Shown piece by piece: positions 1 through 6,884 of a DNA stretch of 9,197 bases (within the stretch, counting starts at the first letter, position 1; every line of letters starts with the position of its first letter). The position numbers and the translations under genes are program-made. Source of the DNA: CAZADH01 sp964483805 (GTDB lineage: Bacteria; Muiribacteriota; Ozemobacteria; Ozemobacterales; Ozemobacteraceae). The stretch lies in the NCBI GenBank assembly GCA_964483805.1, contig CAZADH010000253.1, forward strand, positions 1-9,197, in the 5' to 3' direction. The notes under the pieces were generated by a model. That model saw only the letters and a list, made by a program, of their open reading frames with translations, did not search any database and had not been told where the DNA came from.

Positions 1-348
1 GGTCACAGCCTGCGACGCGGTGTCGAGCTGCAAACCGGCGGCACCGCTGGCCGCGTCCTCATCGAGTTTGCCTGCGGGCACACTGGTCATCGAGGCCACC
101 CGCCAGTTTTCGCTGTCGGGCCAGCACACGCGAAACTTCTGGGTCTCGTTGCCAAAGGTCATCGCCGACTCTTTGTCGGGCTGCACCTTGACCACGCGAC
201 AGTTCGAACTGTCGGCGTCGCCCGATTGCTGTTGGCCTGGCGGTGTGGCGGCCGGAGGCGCGGCGGTCACGGCGGCATCACCACCGAGAAGCAGGGCAGC
301 GGCAACGGTCGTCGAAGCAAGCAAGGATTTGCGCGGGTTTTTGGCCAT
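1..348 (-). CDS. Secreted protein of unknown function, N-terminal 116 residues (C-terminus beyond window)
   Basis: I do not recognise this family. The minus-strand frame opens with ATG at 348 and stays open to base 1, so 116 residues are visible and the stop lies outside. The start is supported by an AAAGGAA Shine-Dalgarno (plus-strand bases 357-363) about 8 nt upstream. Residues 1-30 form a Sec-type signal peptide: a basic start (MAKNPRK), a hydrophobic stretch around residues 9-22, and a probable signal peptidase I site near VTAA at 27-30. There is no lipobox cysteine. An Ala/Pro/Gln-rich spacer (31-48) precedes a more ordered part with two cysteines, C50 and C75, which could form a disulfide in the periplasm or outside the cell. 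It lies 39 nt after the GH3 hexosaminidase on the same strand, so the two are probably co-transcribed, and export to the envelope would fit a wall-related role. That role is a guess from context only. Confidence 0.75.
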   Translation of the reverse strand, partial: MAKNPRKSLLASTTVAAALLLGGDAAVTAAPPAATPPGQQQSGDADSSNCRVVKVQPDKESAMTFGNETQKFRVCWPDSENWRVASMTSVPAGKLDEDAASGAAGLQLDTASQAVT

Positions 349-387
349 CTCTGGTGTTCCTTTCGTGTCAATACAACAACAATATCG

Positions 388-1983
388 TCAAGAGACAGAA
401 CCCGCAACCGCGGCAAGCGGCGCGGCCGGAGCCGGCAGATCGACGGGCCACGGACCGGTACGCGGGGCGACCTTGCCCTGCAACACGTCGAGCATCGCCT
501 GCAACGCGATGGTGCGGAACCCGAAGGTGGCCACGGCGGCACCAGCCTCGGGAATGGCGTTGACGTCGAAGGGGTTGCGCAACGCGGCGAGCCAACTCTT
601 TTTGGCCTGCATCGCCAGCTCGCGCAAGGCGCGGGCCTGATCGGCAAACAGATGCGCGTTGTATGACAACAGCAATACCGTGCCGTTCTTGTTCGCGAAG
701 GCAGGCGCCAACTCCCGACGCAGGGTCTCGGTCGTTCCCTTCGGATCGTAACTGAGCACCTTGGCCTGCGGCCACAGTTTCTGCAGGGTGGCGGGGAATC
801 CTTCGCCGGTCTGGCTTTCTTCGACTTGCACCAGGGCATCGAAGCGCGGGCAACACACGACGTCGGGGCCGGCAGCCGGCACCGGCAGTTGCTCGGCACC
901 GCGCTGCACCAGAATCGATTTGGTCGTCGATTCGACGACGAGCGGCGCATGTTCGCGCACCATGTCGTCGAGGGTCGCCGTCGGGGGTTTGGCCGCCAAC
1001 TGCTCGAGCGCTTGGTGCCAGCGCCGCTCGCTTTCCTCGAGGCGCTTCATGCCCTCGGGACTGTTCTCGACCCAGTGCTGGATCGCCTCGAGCGCCTGAC
1101 GCTGCTCGCTGAGCCGGTGGCAGATCAAGAGGATGTCGGCACCGGCCGCAAACGCCTGCCGCGCCGCCTCGGCGATACCAAACGAGTTGGTGATCGCGCC
1201 CATCTCGAGATCGTCGGTGATGAGCAAGCCGTCGAATTTCATCTCGTTACGCAGCAAACCGGTGAGAACCGCGGGCGACATCGTGGCCGGCAGATTCGCC
1301 GCCGTTTCGAACGCCGGAAAAAACACGTGCGAGGTCATGACCGAGCCCACTCCGGCATCGATTGACGCCTTGAACGGCACGAGCTCGAACTCGCGCAAGC
1401 GTTTGGCGTCATACGGGATGGTCGGTAACGACAGATGGCTGTCGACAAATGCGTGCCCTTTGCCGGGGAAGTGCTTGGCGCACGCCAACACGCCACCGTC
1501 GTGCAAACCCTTGATATACGGAATCGCGTAGCGGATGACACGCTCGGGGGTATCGCCAAAAGAGCGGGCGCCGATGCCGGGGTTGTCGGGATGGTTGATA
1601 TCGAGAACCGGGGCCAGGTTGAAGTTGAGCCCGAGCGCCCGCATTTCGCGCGCACACGCTTTGCCAACCTGATACGCATAGTCTGGGTTACCAGTCGCTG
1701 CGAGCGCCATGGCCCCCGGAAACGGACTGCCATTGGCGAGAAGGCGCAAAACAAGGCCACCTTCCTGGTCGATCGACACCAACTGGGTGCGCCCGGCGGC
1801 GGCAGCGAACCGCTCGATATGCTTGGGAAGGTGCTCGGGGTGTGACAGATTGCGCGTGAATACGATCACGCCGCCCAAGCCCCACTCCTCCGAGAATTTC
1901 AGAACATCGTCGGCGGGAGCATCCCCTTGATAACCAGCCATCAACAACTGCCCGATGCGTCGTTTGTCGATCTTCGTGGACAC
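388..1983 (-). CDS. nagZ: GH3 beta-N-acetylhexosaminidase, NagZ-like, with C-terminal GH3 domain
   Basis: A glycoside hydrolase family 3 enzyme of 531 residues. NagZ-type members remove N-acetylglucosamine from muropeptides during peptidoglycan recycling. Visible family motifs: IDQEGG at 71-76, KHFPGKG at 170-176, the DSH catalytic dyad segment at 181-183, and ITDDLEMGA at 255-263, where D257 is the expected nucleophile. No signal peptide is seen, so it should be cytoplasmic. Classical proteobacterial NagZ is a single barrel of about 340 residues. Here about 190 more follow, ending in WLAALRNPFD (464-473) and a GKVAP..GPWPV stretch (503-514) typical of the GH3 C-terminal alpha/beta domain, as in two-domain hexosaminidases of other phyla. 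The start is the GTG at 1983, preceded by AAGGAG 7 nt upstream. An open frame extends to 2274, but that part has no RBS, is Arg/Pro-rich and crosses the divergent promoter. Oddity: the usual Arg after DQEGG is Leu77. The family call is firm. The exact substrate (muropeptide or other GlcNAc glycoside) is less so. Confidence 0.93.
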   Translation of the reverse strand: MSTKIDKRRIGQLLMAGYQGDAPADDVLKFSEEWGLGGVIVFTRNLSHPEHLPKHIERFAAAAGRTQLVSIDQEGGLVLRLLANGSPFPGAMALAATGNPDYAYQVGKACAREMRALGLNFNLAPVLDINHPDNPGIGARSFGDTPERVIRYAIPYIKGLHDGGVLACAKHFPGKGHAFVDSHLSLPTIPYDAKRLREFELVPFKASIDAGVGSVMTSHVFFPAFETAANLPATMSPAVLTGLLRNEMKFDGLLITDDLEMGAITNSFGIAEAARQAFAAGADILLICHRLSEQRQALEAIQHWVENSPEGMKRLEESERRWHQALEQLAAKPPTATLDDMVREHAPLVVESTTKSILVQRGAEQLPVPAAGPDVVCCPRFDALVQVEESQTGEGFPATLQKLWPQAKVLSYDPKGTTETLRRELAPAFANKNGTVLLLSYNAHLFADQARALRELAMQAKKSWLAALRNPFDVNAIPEAGAAVATFGFRTIALQAMLDVLQGKVAPRTGPWPVDLPAPAAPLAAVAGSVS

Positions 1984-1990
1984 GTCGTTT

Positions 1991-1996
1991 CTCCTT
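1991..1996 (-). promoter_or_regulatory. Ribosome binding site fixing the GTG start of the GH3 gene
   Basis: Read on the minus strand this is AAGGAG, followed by 7 nt and then GTG (1983). It is the only good Shine-Dalgarno near the N-terminus of the conserved domain, and it decides against the upstream starts available up to 2274. Confidence 0.8.
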
Positions 1997-2070
1997 GCGT
2001 GGCGCACAGCGCACTTGATACCGAGGGGGTTCACCCCGCCCCGTTGCACCGCGCACCGGGGGCGCGAGTG

Positions 2071-2081
2071 GGGTCGGACCC
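2071..2081. promoter_or_regulatory. Inverted repeat abutting the -35 box, possible operator
   Basis: A perfect 5-1-5 inverted repeat, GGGTC-G-GACCC, ends one base before the candidate -35 hexamer at 2082. A second short inverted repeat, GGGGT-TC-ACCCC, lies at 2026-2037. The position is right for a regulator site, but both repeats are short and the region is GC-rich, so chance is a real alternative. In a minus-strand transcript they would instead form small hairpins in the leader of the GH3 gene. Confidence 0.3.
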
Positions 2082-2110
2082 TTGTCGGCACTACTGCGAT
2101 GGAGTATACT
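2082..2110 (+). promoter_or_regulatory. Sigma70-like promoter of the plus-strand gene cluster
   Basis: TTGTCG at 2082-2087 (4 of 6 to TTGACA), a spacer of exactly 17 nt, then TATACT at 2105-2110 (5 of 6 to TATAAT). Transcription would begin near 2117, only a few bases before the Shine-Dalgarno at 2121-2126. This argues that translation starts at GTG 2138 and not at the ATG at 2099, which falls inside the promoter. The -10 region AGTATACT (2103-2110) is its own reverse complement, so an identical TATACT (2103-2108) also faces the GH3 gene, though without a clear -35. Confidence 0.65.
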
Positions 2111-2120
2111 GCATCGACCC

Positions 2121-2126
2121 AAGGAG
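2121..2126 (+). promoter_or_regulatory. Ribosome binding site for GTG start at 2138
   Basis: AAGGAG with an 11-nt spacer to GTG 2138, somewhat longer than optimal. It places the start directly before the first zinc-ribbon Cys pair (VFCSRC), the usual beginning of such N-terminal zinc ribbons. Confidence 0.7.
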
Positions 2127-2137
2127 ATACCAATACC

Positions 2138-3868
2138 GTGTTTTGTTCACGATGTGGCAAAGAACTCCCCCAAGGTTCCACCGCGTGTTCCGTCTGTGAA
2201 ACTCCGCAAAAGAAGCGTGGCCGCCAGGTGCGCCGTCTCTGGATCGGTCTGTTTGTCTTTCTCGCCGGCGCCATGGTCGGCAGTTTTGTCGACAGTGTGG
2301 TGTTCAGAGGTCACGGCTTCGACCAGGGCATCTGGCAGACACTCCGGCAGGCGTTGACCGGCGAACCGCGCCGGGCGCGCTCCGGCACGTCGGCGATCCT
2401 CTCGCTGGTTGAGCTCGAGCGGGCCCTGGGGCCGATTCATGCGCTGGCGTCCGGCAGCGACATGCGCCTGTCTGCAGGCACCGACGGCGATTGGGTGCTC
2501 GAGATCAACGGCGTCGCCCCGTCACCCGCGCAACCCAAAGCCATCGGCGATCGACTATTGAGTGCACACGCCATGATTCGCGGCGTGCAGATCGACGTCA
2601 AGCCGGCCAAAGACGGTCCGGCCGGCACCGTCGAATACCGGTTCCGCTGCCGACTTGCTGCGGCCGCATCAACCGGTCCGGCGGGCGCAGAACCCGTGCC
2701 CGGCACGCCCACCCCCACCAGCGGTTCGAACACCAAGGCATTGGCTGAATCGGGATCGCAAGCCGTCGCCCGCGAACCGAGCAGCGCAGCGGCCGACCAA
2801 AGTGCAATACAAAAGAATACACCGGCGGCAACTTCGCCAACGGCGGTGGTTGCCGTCGCGGTCCCCGCACCAGTGGCGTCACTGCCTGTCGCCCCGGCGT
2901 CCCCGGCTTCCAGTACCGAGGCAGCCGACACGGGTATTTTCGAGCCAGGGAGTCCGACGGCCACCGACTCCGCGGTGGCGGTGGCGCCGGTGCGCCCCTA
3001 CAAGGTGGCGATGGCTCGGGCCGAAACGCTGGTCGAGCATCCCGCCCAGGACTTTCAGGGCACGTTGTCGGCCGACGGCAAGACCCTGCTCTTCTCCGGC
3101 AAACGGCCCGCGCCGGAGGGCTCCCCCGAGCGGTTCCAGTGCCTGGTCAAGACCTTGGGCGACAAACAACCCGAGCGCGTGCTGTTCACCTGGCCGGGTG
3201 ACGTCTGGACCCCCACATTTGTGGCGGGCGACAACACCCGCGTCGTGTTCTCGAGCAACAGCGAACCCGACGAACAAGTGTTCGTTTATGATCTGGTGCA
3301 ACGCAAAGGCCAACGCTTGACCCGCGGCAAGCACAAGGCGCAGACGCCTTCGCCTTCGCCCGACGGTCGATTCGTCGCCTATGTCTCGAACGAAAAGGGC
3401 AACAACGACATCTGGGTGCTCGACCTGCAGGCGCCAGAGGCGCCCACCCGCGTCACCGATAACCCTGACGATGAACGCGAGCCCCGCTGGTCACCCGACG
3501 GGCGCACCCTCTACTTTACGCGCATCAAAAAGAAGCTGGCCGACTCGGCGATCTGCAAGGTCAGCCTCGAACCGCTCGAGGCACCCGTTGAAATCATCGC
3601 CGATGGCAAGCGCAACTGGTTGCCCGACATCTCGCCCGACGGCCAGTATCTGGCTTACGTTCGCTCCGAGAAAGCCGACGGCAGCGGCAACACCGTGGTG
3701 CTGCACCGCTTGGCCGACAAGTGGCAAACGACGTTGAAGCCGGTCCCCGGTCGCGAAGATTTTCGCCCGATCTGGGCCCCAGACGGCGCGTCCCTCATTC
3801 TGCACTCGGAAGGCAAAGCCGGTCGTGACATCTATCGGTTCTGGCTGAAAAAGACCGAGCAAGAATGA
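2138..3868 (+). CDS. Zinc-ribbon, single-TM, PD40/TolB-like beta-propeller protein
   Basis: A 576-residue mosaic membrane protein. Residues 1-20 form a zinc ribbon with C3xxC6 and C17xxC20. A basic stretch (KKRGRQVRR, 25-33) is followed by one hydrophobic helix at about 34-52. By the positive-inside rule the zinc ribbon is cytoplasmic and the rest periplasmic or external. Residues about 85-172 form a small domain I cannot name. Residues 175-290 are a low-complexity Ala/Pro/Thr/Ser linker. From about 295 to the end are roughly six PD40/WD40-like blades, with hallmarks SADGKTLLFSG (311), SPDGRFVAY (407), WSPDGRTLYF (451), SPDGQYLAYV (499) and APDGASLILH (548), as in TolB and related propellers, which bind proteins or ligands. 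It is first in a gene chain: its stop overlaps the next start (ATGA at 3865). The start at GTG 2138 is chosen from the RBS, promoter position and zinc ribbon; the frame is open back to 1955. The biological role is unknown, and a sensor or scaffold is inferred. Confidence 0.85.
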   Translation: MFCSRCGKELPQGSTACSVCETPQKKRGRQVRRLWIGLFVFLAGAMVGSFVDSVVFRGHGFDQGIWQTLRQALTGEPRRARSGTSAILSLVELERALGPIHALASGSDMRLSAGTDGDWVLEINGVAPSPAQPKAIGDRLLSAHAMIRGVQIDVKPAKDGPAGTVEYRFRCRLAAAASTGPAGAEPVPGTPTPTSGSNTKALAESGSQAVAREPSSAAADQSAIQKNTPAATSPTAVVAVAVPAPVASLPVAPASPASSTEAADTGIFEPGSPTATDSAVAVAPVRPYKVAMARAETLVEHPAQDFQGTLSADGKTLLFSGKRPAPEGSPERFQCLVKTLGDKQPERVLFTWPGDVWTPTFVAGDNTRVVFSSNSEPDEQVFVYDLVQRKGQRLTRGKHKAQTPSPSPDGRFVAYVSNEKGNNDIWVLDLQAPEAPTRVTDNPDDEREPRWSPDGRTLYFTRIKKKLADSAICKVSLEPLEAPVEIIADGKRNWLPDISPDGQYLAYVRSEKADGSGNTVVLHRLADKWQTTLKPVPGREDFRPIWAPDGASLILHSEGKAGRDIYRFWLKKTEQE

Positions 3869-4495
3869 CCGTAAATACACAAGCAATATCATCTTCAGCA
3901 GCCCCCGACATGTTGCCACGCTGCGCCTGGCCGAGGGGAACNNNNNNNNNNGTCGTTCCGAACGGCGATCGCAACGGCAGTGGCCGCCGCCTGCCTGGGC
4001 ATGACCTGCGCGCTGACCCTGCGTTATCTGATCTATCCGCTGGCGACGGTTCTCCTGGGGGTTGATCCCCGCAGCGGTGCCGCCGATGCGGTCAGAGGAT
4101 GGTTCGCCACCTTGCCGATGATCCCGTTGCTCGAAGAAAGCGTGCGCGCCGCCGCCTTGCTTGGCCTTGGCGCGATCGGCACGGGCCTGCGACCACCGTG
4201 GCCACTCGTGGCCATCGCATTTGGCCTGGGGATGGCCGGCGGCGAACTGCTGCCCCGTCTCGCCCACCCCGCCGGCGACGCAACGGCGCGCCTGGCCCTG
4301 GCCACCCTCGGACACGCGATCTGCACGCTGCCCCTGGCGTGGGTGCTGTGGCGCGAAGACAGCAGCCCGGCCACCGACACCATGCAATACCGGGTATTGC
4401 TCTTCTGCGTCGGCCTGATCGCCGCCATTGCCTTGCATACTTGCTGGAATGACGCATGCAGAGTCATCGCCATGAGCCGTGGAGCCGGCCGATGA
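3865..4495 (+). CDS. PrsW-family intramembrane protease-like protein, interrupted by an assembly gap
   Basis: A multi-pass membrane protein whose conserved residues match PrsW (M82) and, more loosely, CPBP/Abi proteases: EESVR (codons from 4133), GMAGGE (Glu codon 4244), GHAICTL (His codon 4313) and LHTCWN (His 4436, Asn 4448), each in or beside a hydrophobic segment. PrsW of Bacillus subtilis makes the first cut in a membrane anti-sigma factor. The likely start is ATG 3865, overlapping the previous stop as ATGA, with no clear Shine-Dalgarno, which suggests coupled translation. The first 25 codons are followed by 10 N (3942-3951). The frame after the gap (read from 3953) is not the frame before it if the gap is really 10 bases; a gap of a multiple of 3 would join them. 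A start at GTG 3980 is the alternative, but it would cut into the first membrane helix, whose hydrophobic run begins before it. The family assignment rests on four motifs, and activity is untested. Confidence 0.75.
3942..3951. other. Assembly gap (10 N)
   Basis: Ten undetermined bases inside the PrsW-like gene. A round number of N usually stands for a scaffold join of unknown true length. Reading frames on the two sides agree only if the missing length is a multiple of three. Confidence 0.99.
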
Positions 4496-5820
4496 CCCGC
4501 ATAACGCGCCACCCCAGAGAACACACCGACAATGCGGCCCCGCCTGCCGCCAATGACAGCCGACGGTTTCGCGCCTTTCTCGTGGCCGTCCAGTTGCCCG
4601 ACCAGGACGCCGACGGCGTGGCCGACTCGCTGGCCGAGCTGGGTGAACTGGTGCGCACCCAGGGCGGCGAGGTGGTCGGGTCGCTGATCCAGGCCCGCGA
4701 GCGTATTCACCGCACCGGTTACCTCGGCAAAGGCAAGCTCACGGAACTGGCCACGGCGGTGCAGACCGCTGGTGCGCAACGGGTCATTGTCGATGACGAG
4801 TTGTCGGCCCTGCAACAGCAGAGCATCGAGGACGCCATCGAGCTGCCAGTGCAAGATCGCACCAGCGTGATTCTCGAGATCTTCGCGCAACATGCATCGT
4901 CGCGCGCCGGCATGCTGCAGGTCGAACTGGCCCGTCTTCGCTATCAGTTGCCGCGCCTCACCGGCATGTGGAGCCATTTCTCGCGGCAACGCGGCGGCAT
5001 CGGCACCAAAGGCCCCGGTGAGACCCAGCTCGAGACCGACCGTCGCACCGTGCGCATCCGCATCAAGCGCCTCGAAGAAGAACTCGACAAGGTTCGCCAG
5101 GATCGCGAGATCCAGAGGACCAAGCGGGCCGAGCGGTTTGCTCCGCTCTTCGCCCTGGTCGGCTACACGAACGCCGGCAAGACCACGTTGCTCAACCGCC
5201 TCGCCGGCACGAACCTGATTACCAACGACGGACTGTTTACCACCCTCGATCCTACCGCCCGCCGCGTCCGCCTGCCCAGTGGTCAGGGCATCATCCTGTC
5301 GGATACGGTCGGGTTCATCAAAAAGCTGCCCCACACCCTGGTCGAGGCGTTCAAGTCGACACTCGAAGACGTGGTCACCTCGCACGTCGTCGTGCATGTC
5401 GTCGATCTGGCCAACCCCGGGTTCGAAGACCGGATCGCCGCCGTACGCACCGTGCTCTCCGAAATCGGCGCCGTCGATCACGACACTTTGCTGGTCTTCA
5501 ACCAGATCGATCGCCTCGATGCCGAAGTCGTCCCCCGTCTGCTCGCCCCCTTCCCCGGCGCGGTTGCCGTGTCGGCGGCCAACGGCCTTGGTATTGACAA
5601 TTTATTGCAGGCACTGCAAGGCCGCCTGACCGCGAGTCTGACGCGGGTCGAACTGCGACTGCCGGCTCACCATCCGTTGATTGCCGAGCTCCTCGGTGGA
5701 TGTCGGGTGCATGAACAGAACTGGGAACCGGGTTTCTTGCGTTTGCGCGTCGACATCCCACAGAAGTTCGTCGGCCGGGTGCAGCCCTTTCTGGCAGCAC
5801 CGCCGGAGGACGCTCCATGA
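4492..5820 (+). CDS. hflX: GTPase HflX
   Basis: HflX is a cytoplasmic GTPase that binds the 50S subunit and splits stalled or stress-inactivated 70S ribosomes. The product is 442 residues, normal for the family. The N-terminal HflX domain (about 25-190) includes GYLGKGKLTEL (76-86) and the signature RQRGGIGTKGPGETQLETDRR (165-185), followed by a charged helical linker (186-215). The Ras-like GTPase domain begins at about 218: P-loop GYTNAGKTT (224-232), switch-I region with FTTLDPT (249-255), DTVGF (271-275), NQID in place of NKxD (337-340) and SA (361-362). A C-terminal domain of about 60 residues follows (385-442). The start at ATG 4492 has GGAG 7 nt upstream and overlaps the previous stop as ATGA; an in-frame ATG at 4456 lies inside the upstream gene and lacks an RBS. 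No hfq or hflKC neighbour is present, unlike the enterobacterial operon. Confidence 0.97.
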   Translation: MTRITRHPREHTDNAAPPAANDSRRFRAFLVAVQLPDQDADGVADSLAELGELVRTQGGEVVGSLIQARERIHRTGYLGKGKLTELATAVQTAGAQRVIVDDELSALQQQSIEDAIELPVQDRTSVILEIFAQHASSRAGMLQVELARLRYQLPRLTGMWSHFSRQRGGIGTKGPGETQLETDRRTVRIRIKRLEEELDKVRQDREIQRTKRAERFAPLFALVGYTNAGKTTLLNRLAGTNLITNDGLFTTLDPTARRVRLPSGQGIILSDTVGFIKKLPHTLVEAFKSTLEDVVTSHVVVHVVDLANPGFEDRIAAVRTVLSEIGAVDHDTLLVFNQIDRLDAEVVPRLLAPFPGAVAVSAANGLGIDNLLQALQGRLTASLTRVELRLPAHHPLIAELLGGCRVHEQNWEPGFLRLRVDIPQKFVGRVQPFLAAPPEDAP

Positions 5821-6878
5821 GCGCGCCTGAACGGCATCTGAGCGGCTCCGAGTACCAGGTATTGCGCGATTTTCTGTCGCGCGAGTTCGGCCTCTTTTTT
5901 GAAGAGAGCAAGGTCACCCTGCTCGAGAACCGCATCGTACCGCTGCTGACCGAGTTCGAGTGCGCCGACGTCAACAGCTTGATCGACAAGATCATGCACG
6001 ACGAACCACGGCGCAATCGCCTTCTCGACGCCGTGACCACCAATGAAACCTGGTTCTTCCGACACCCGGTCCATTTCGACATCCTCCGCGACGAGGTCCT
6101 GCCGCCGATGTTCGAAGAGAAACGGCGGGCCGGCAATCGCACGCTCTCGGTCTGGTCCGCCGGGTGCTCGATCGGAGCCGAAGCCTACTCGCTTGCCATC
6201 GTCATCCTCGAGCTGTTGGGCGCCGAGGCGCCCCAGTGGCGCATCGACATCTTCGGCAGCGACATCTCGAGCCAGGCACTGGCCCGCGCCCGCCAGGCCC
6301 AGTATTCGAGTTCCGAGACCCGGCTGATCAGCAACCTGCTTCTCAATAAGTATTTCTCGACGGTCACTCCCGGCACCTTTGTCGTGCGGCCCGAGCACCG
6401 CGAACTGATTCAGTTCGAACAACTCAACCTGCTCGATCCGTGGCCCGAGCGCACCTTCGACATTATTTTCTGCCGCAACACGATGATCTACTTCAAAGAA
6501 AAGACCAAGGCTGCGTTGACCGAGCGGTTCTACCACGCCCTCGCACCGGACGGCGCCTTCTTCGTGTCGGCCACCGAAACGCTGCACTGGAAAGAGGGTT
6601 TCTCATCACAGTTCATCAAACAGGAGTACGTCTACCGACGTCCGTCGGTGCAGCGCGAATACGCCCTCTTCCGCTTCCAGACGCCGTCCGACTTGTTGCG
6701 CGCCCTCAATCTGGTGGTCCGCCACCGGCTCAACTATCGACTGCAGCCCGACCAGGTCACCGACCCATCCCGGCCCAAGAAGGCCCTGAAGGTCGAAAAG
6801 ATGCTCGAGAAGCAGTTGCATCGCCTGCTGGCTGAGGCGAATCTTTCTGCCCGCGAGGTCGAGATCCTCAAGGAGTAG
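5817..6878 (+). CDS. cheR: CheR-type protein-glutamate methyltransferase with C-terminal extension
   Basis: CheR uses S-adenosylmethionine to methylate glutamates of chemoreceptors. The product is 353 residues. The N-terminal helical CheR domain (about 8-65) is followed by the SAM-dependent domain (about 73-275): TNETWFFRHP (75-84), SAM loop WSAGCSIGAEAYSLA (113-127), GSDIS (147-151) and FDIIFCRNTMIYF (214-226). The SAM loop departs from the usual STGEEPYS: Ile for Thr at 119, Ala for the first Glu at 121 and Ala for Pro at 123. The late LGHSE-type segment appears as VSATET (250-255). Residues about 276-353 are a helical, basic extension absent from the shorter enterobacterial enzyme. GGAGGA 6 nt before ATG 5817 is a strong RBS, and the start overlaps the hflX stop. 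No receptor, cheA, cheB or cheW lies in the window, so the substrate may be a distant receptor or a non-chemotaxis partner. The family is sure; the substrate is not. Confidence 0.92.
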   Translation: MSAPERHLSGSEYQVLRDFLSREFGLFFEESKVTLLENRIVPLLTEFECADVNSLIDKIMHDEPRRNRLLDAVTTNETWFFRHPVHFDILRDEVLPPMFEEKRRAGNRTLSVWSAGCSIGAEAYSLAIVILELLGAEAPQWRIDIFGSDISSQALARARQAQYSSSETRLISNLLLNKYFSTVTPGTFVVRPEHRELIQFEQLNLLDPWPERTFDIIFCRNTMIYFKEKTKAALTERFYHALAPDGAFFVSATETLHWKEGFSSQFIKQEYVYRRPSVQREYALFRFQTPSDLLRALNLVVRHRLNYRLQPDQVTDPSRPKKALKVEKMLEKQLHRLLAEANLSAREVEILKE

Positions 6879-6884
6879 CTCGGT

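Noticed and set aside
20..666. Plus-strand open frames opposite the left-hand minus-strand genes
   Set aside because: They are antisense to the signal-peptide protein and the GH3 gene, have Arg/Ala-rich composition and show no motif.
1955..2137. N-terminal extension of the propeller protein (open back to 1955, ATG at 2099)
   Set aside because: It overlaps the GH3 start and the promoter at 2082-2110. RBS and zinc ribbon agree on GTG 2138.
2138..2200. Zinc anti-sigma (ZAS) domain at the N-terminus of the propeller protein
   Set aside because: The ZAS pattern HxxxCxxC is absent; the cysteines are spaced as an ordinary zinc ribbon (CxxC-x10-CxxC).
1984..2274. N-terminal extension of the GH3 gene up to 2274
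   Set aside because: It is Arg/Pro-rich, has no RBS, crosses the divergent promoter and overlaps the zinc-ribbon coding region. The GTG at 1983 has a well-placed AAGGAG.
4033..5481. Long minus-strand open frame (482 codons) opposite the PrsW-like gene and hflX
   Set aside because: It is antisense to two genes with clear family motifs, runs across their junction and has no recognisable domain. Such frames are common in GC-rich DNA with GC-biased third positions.
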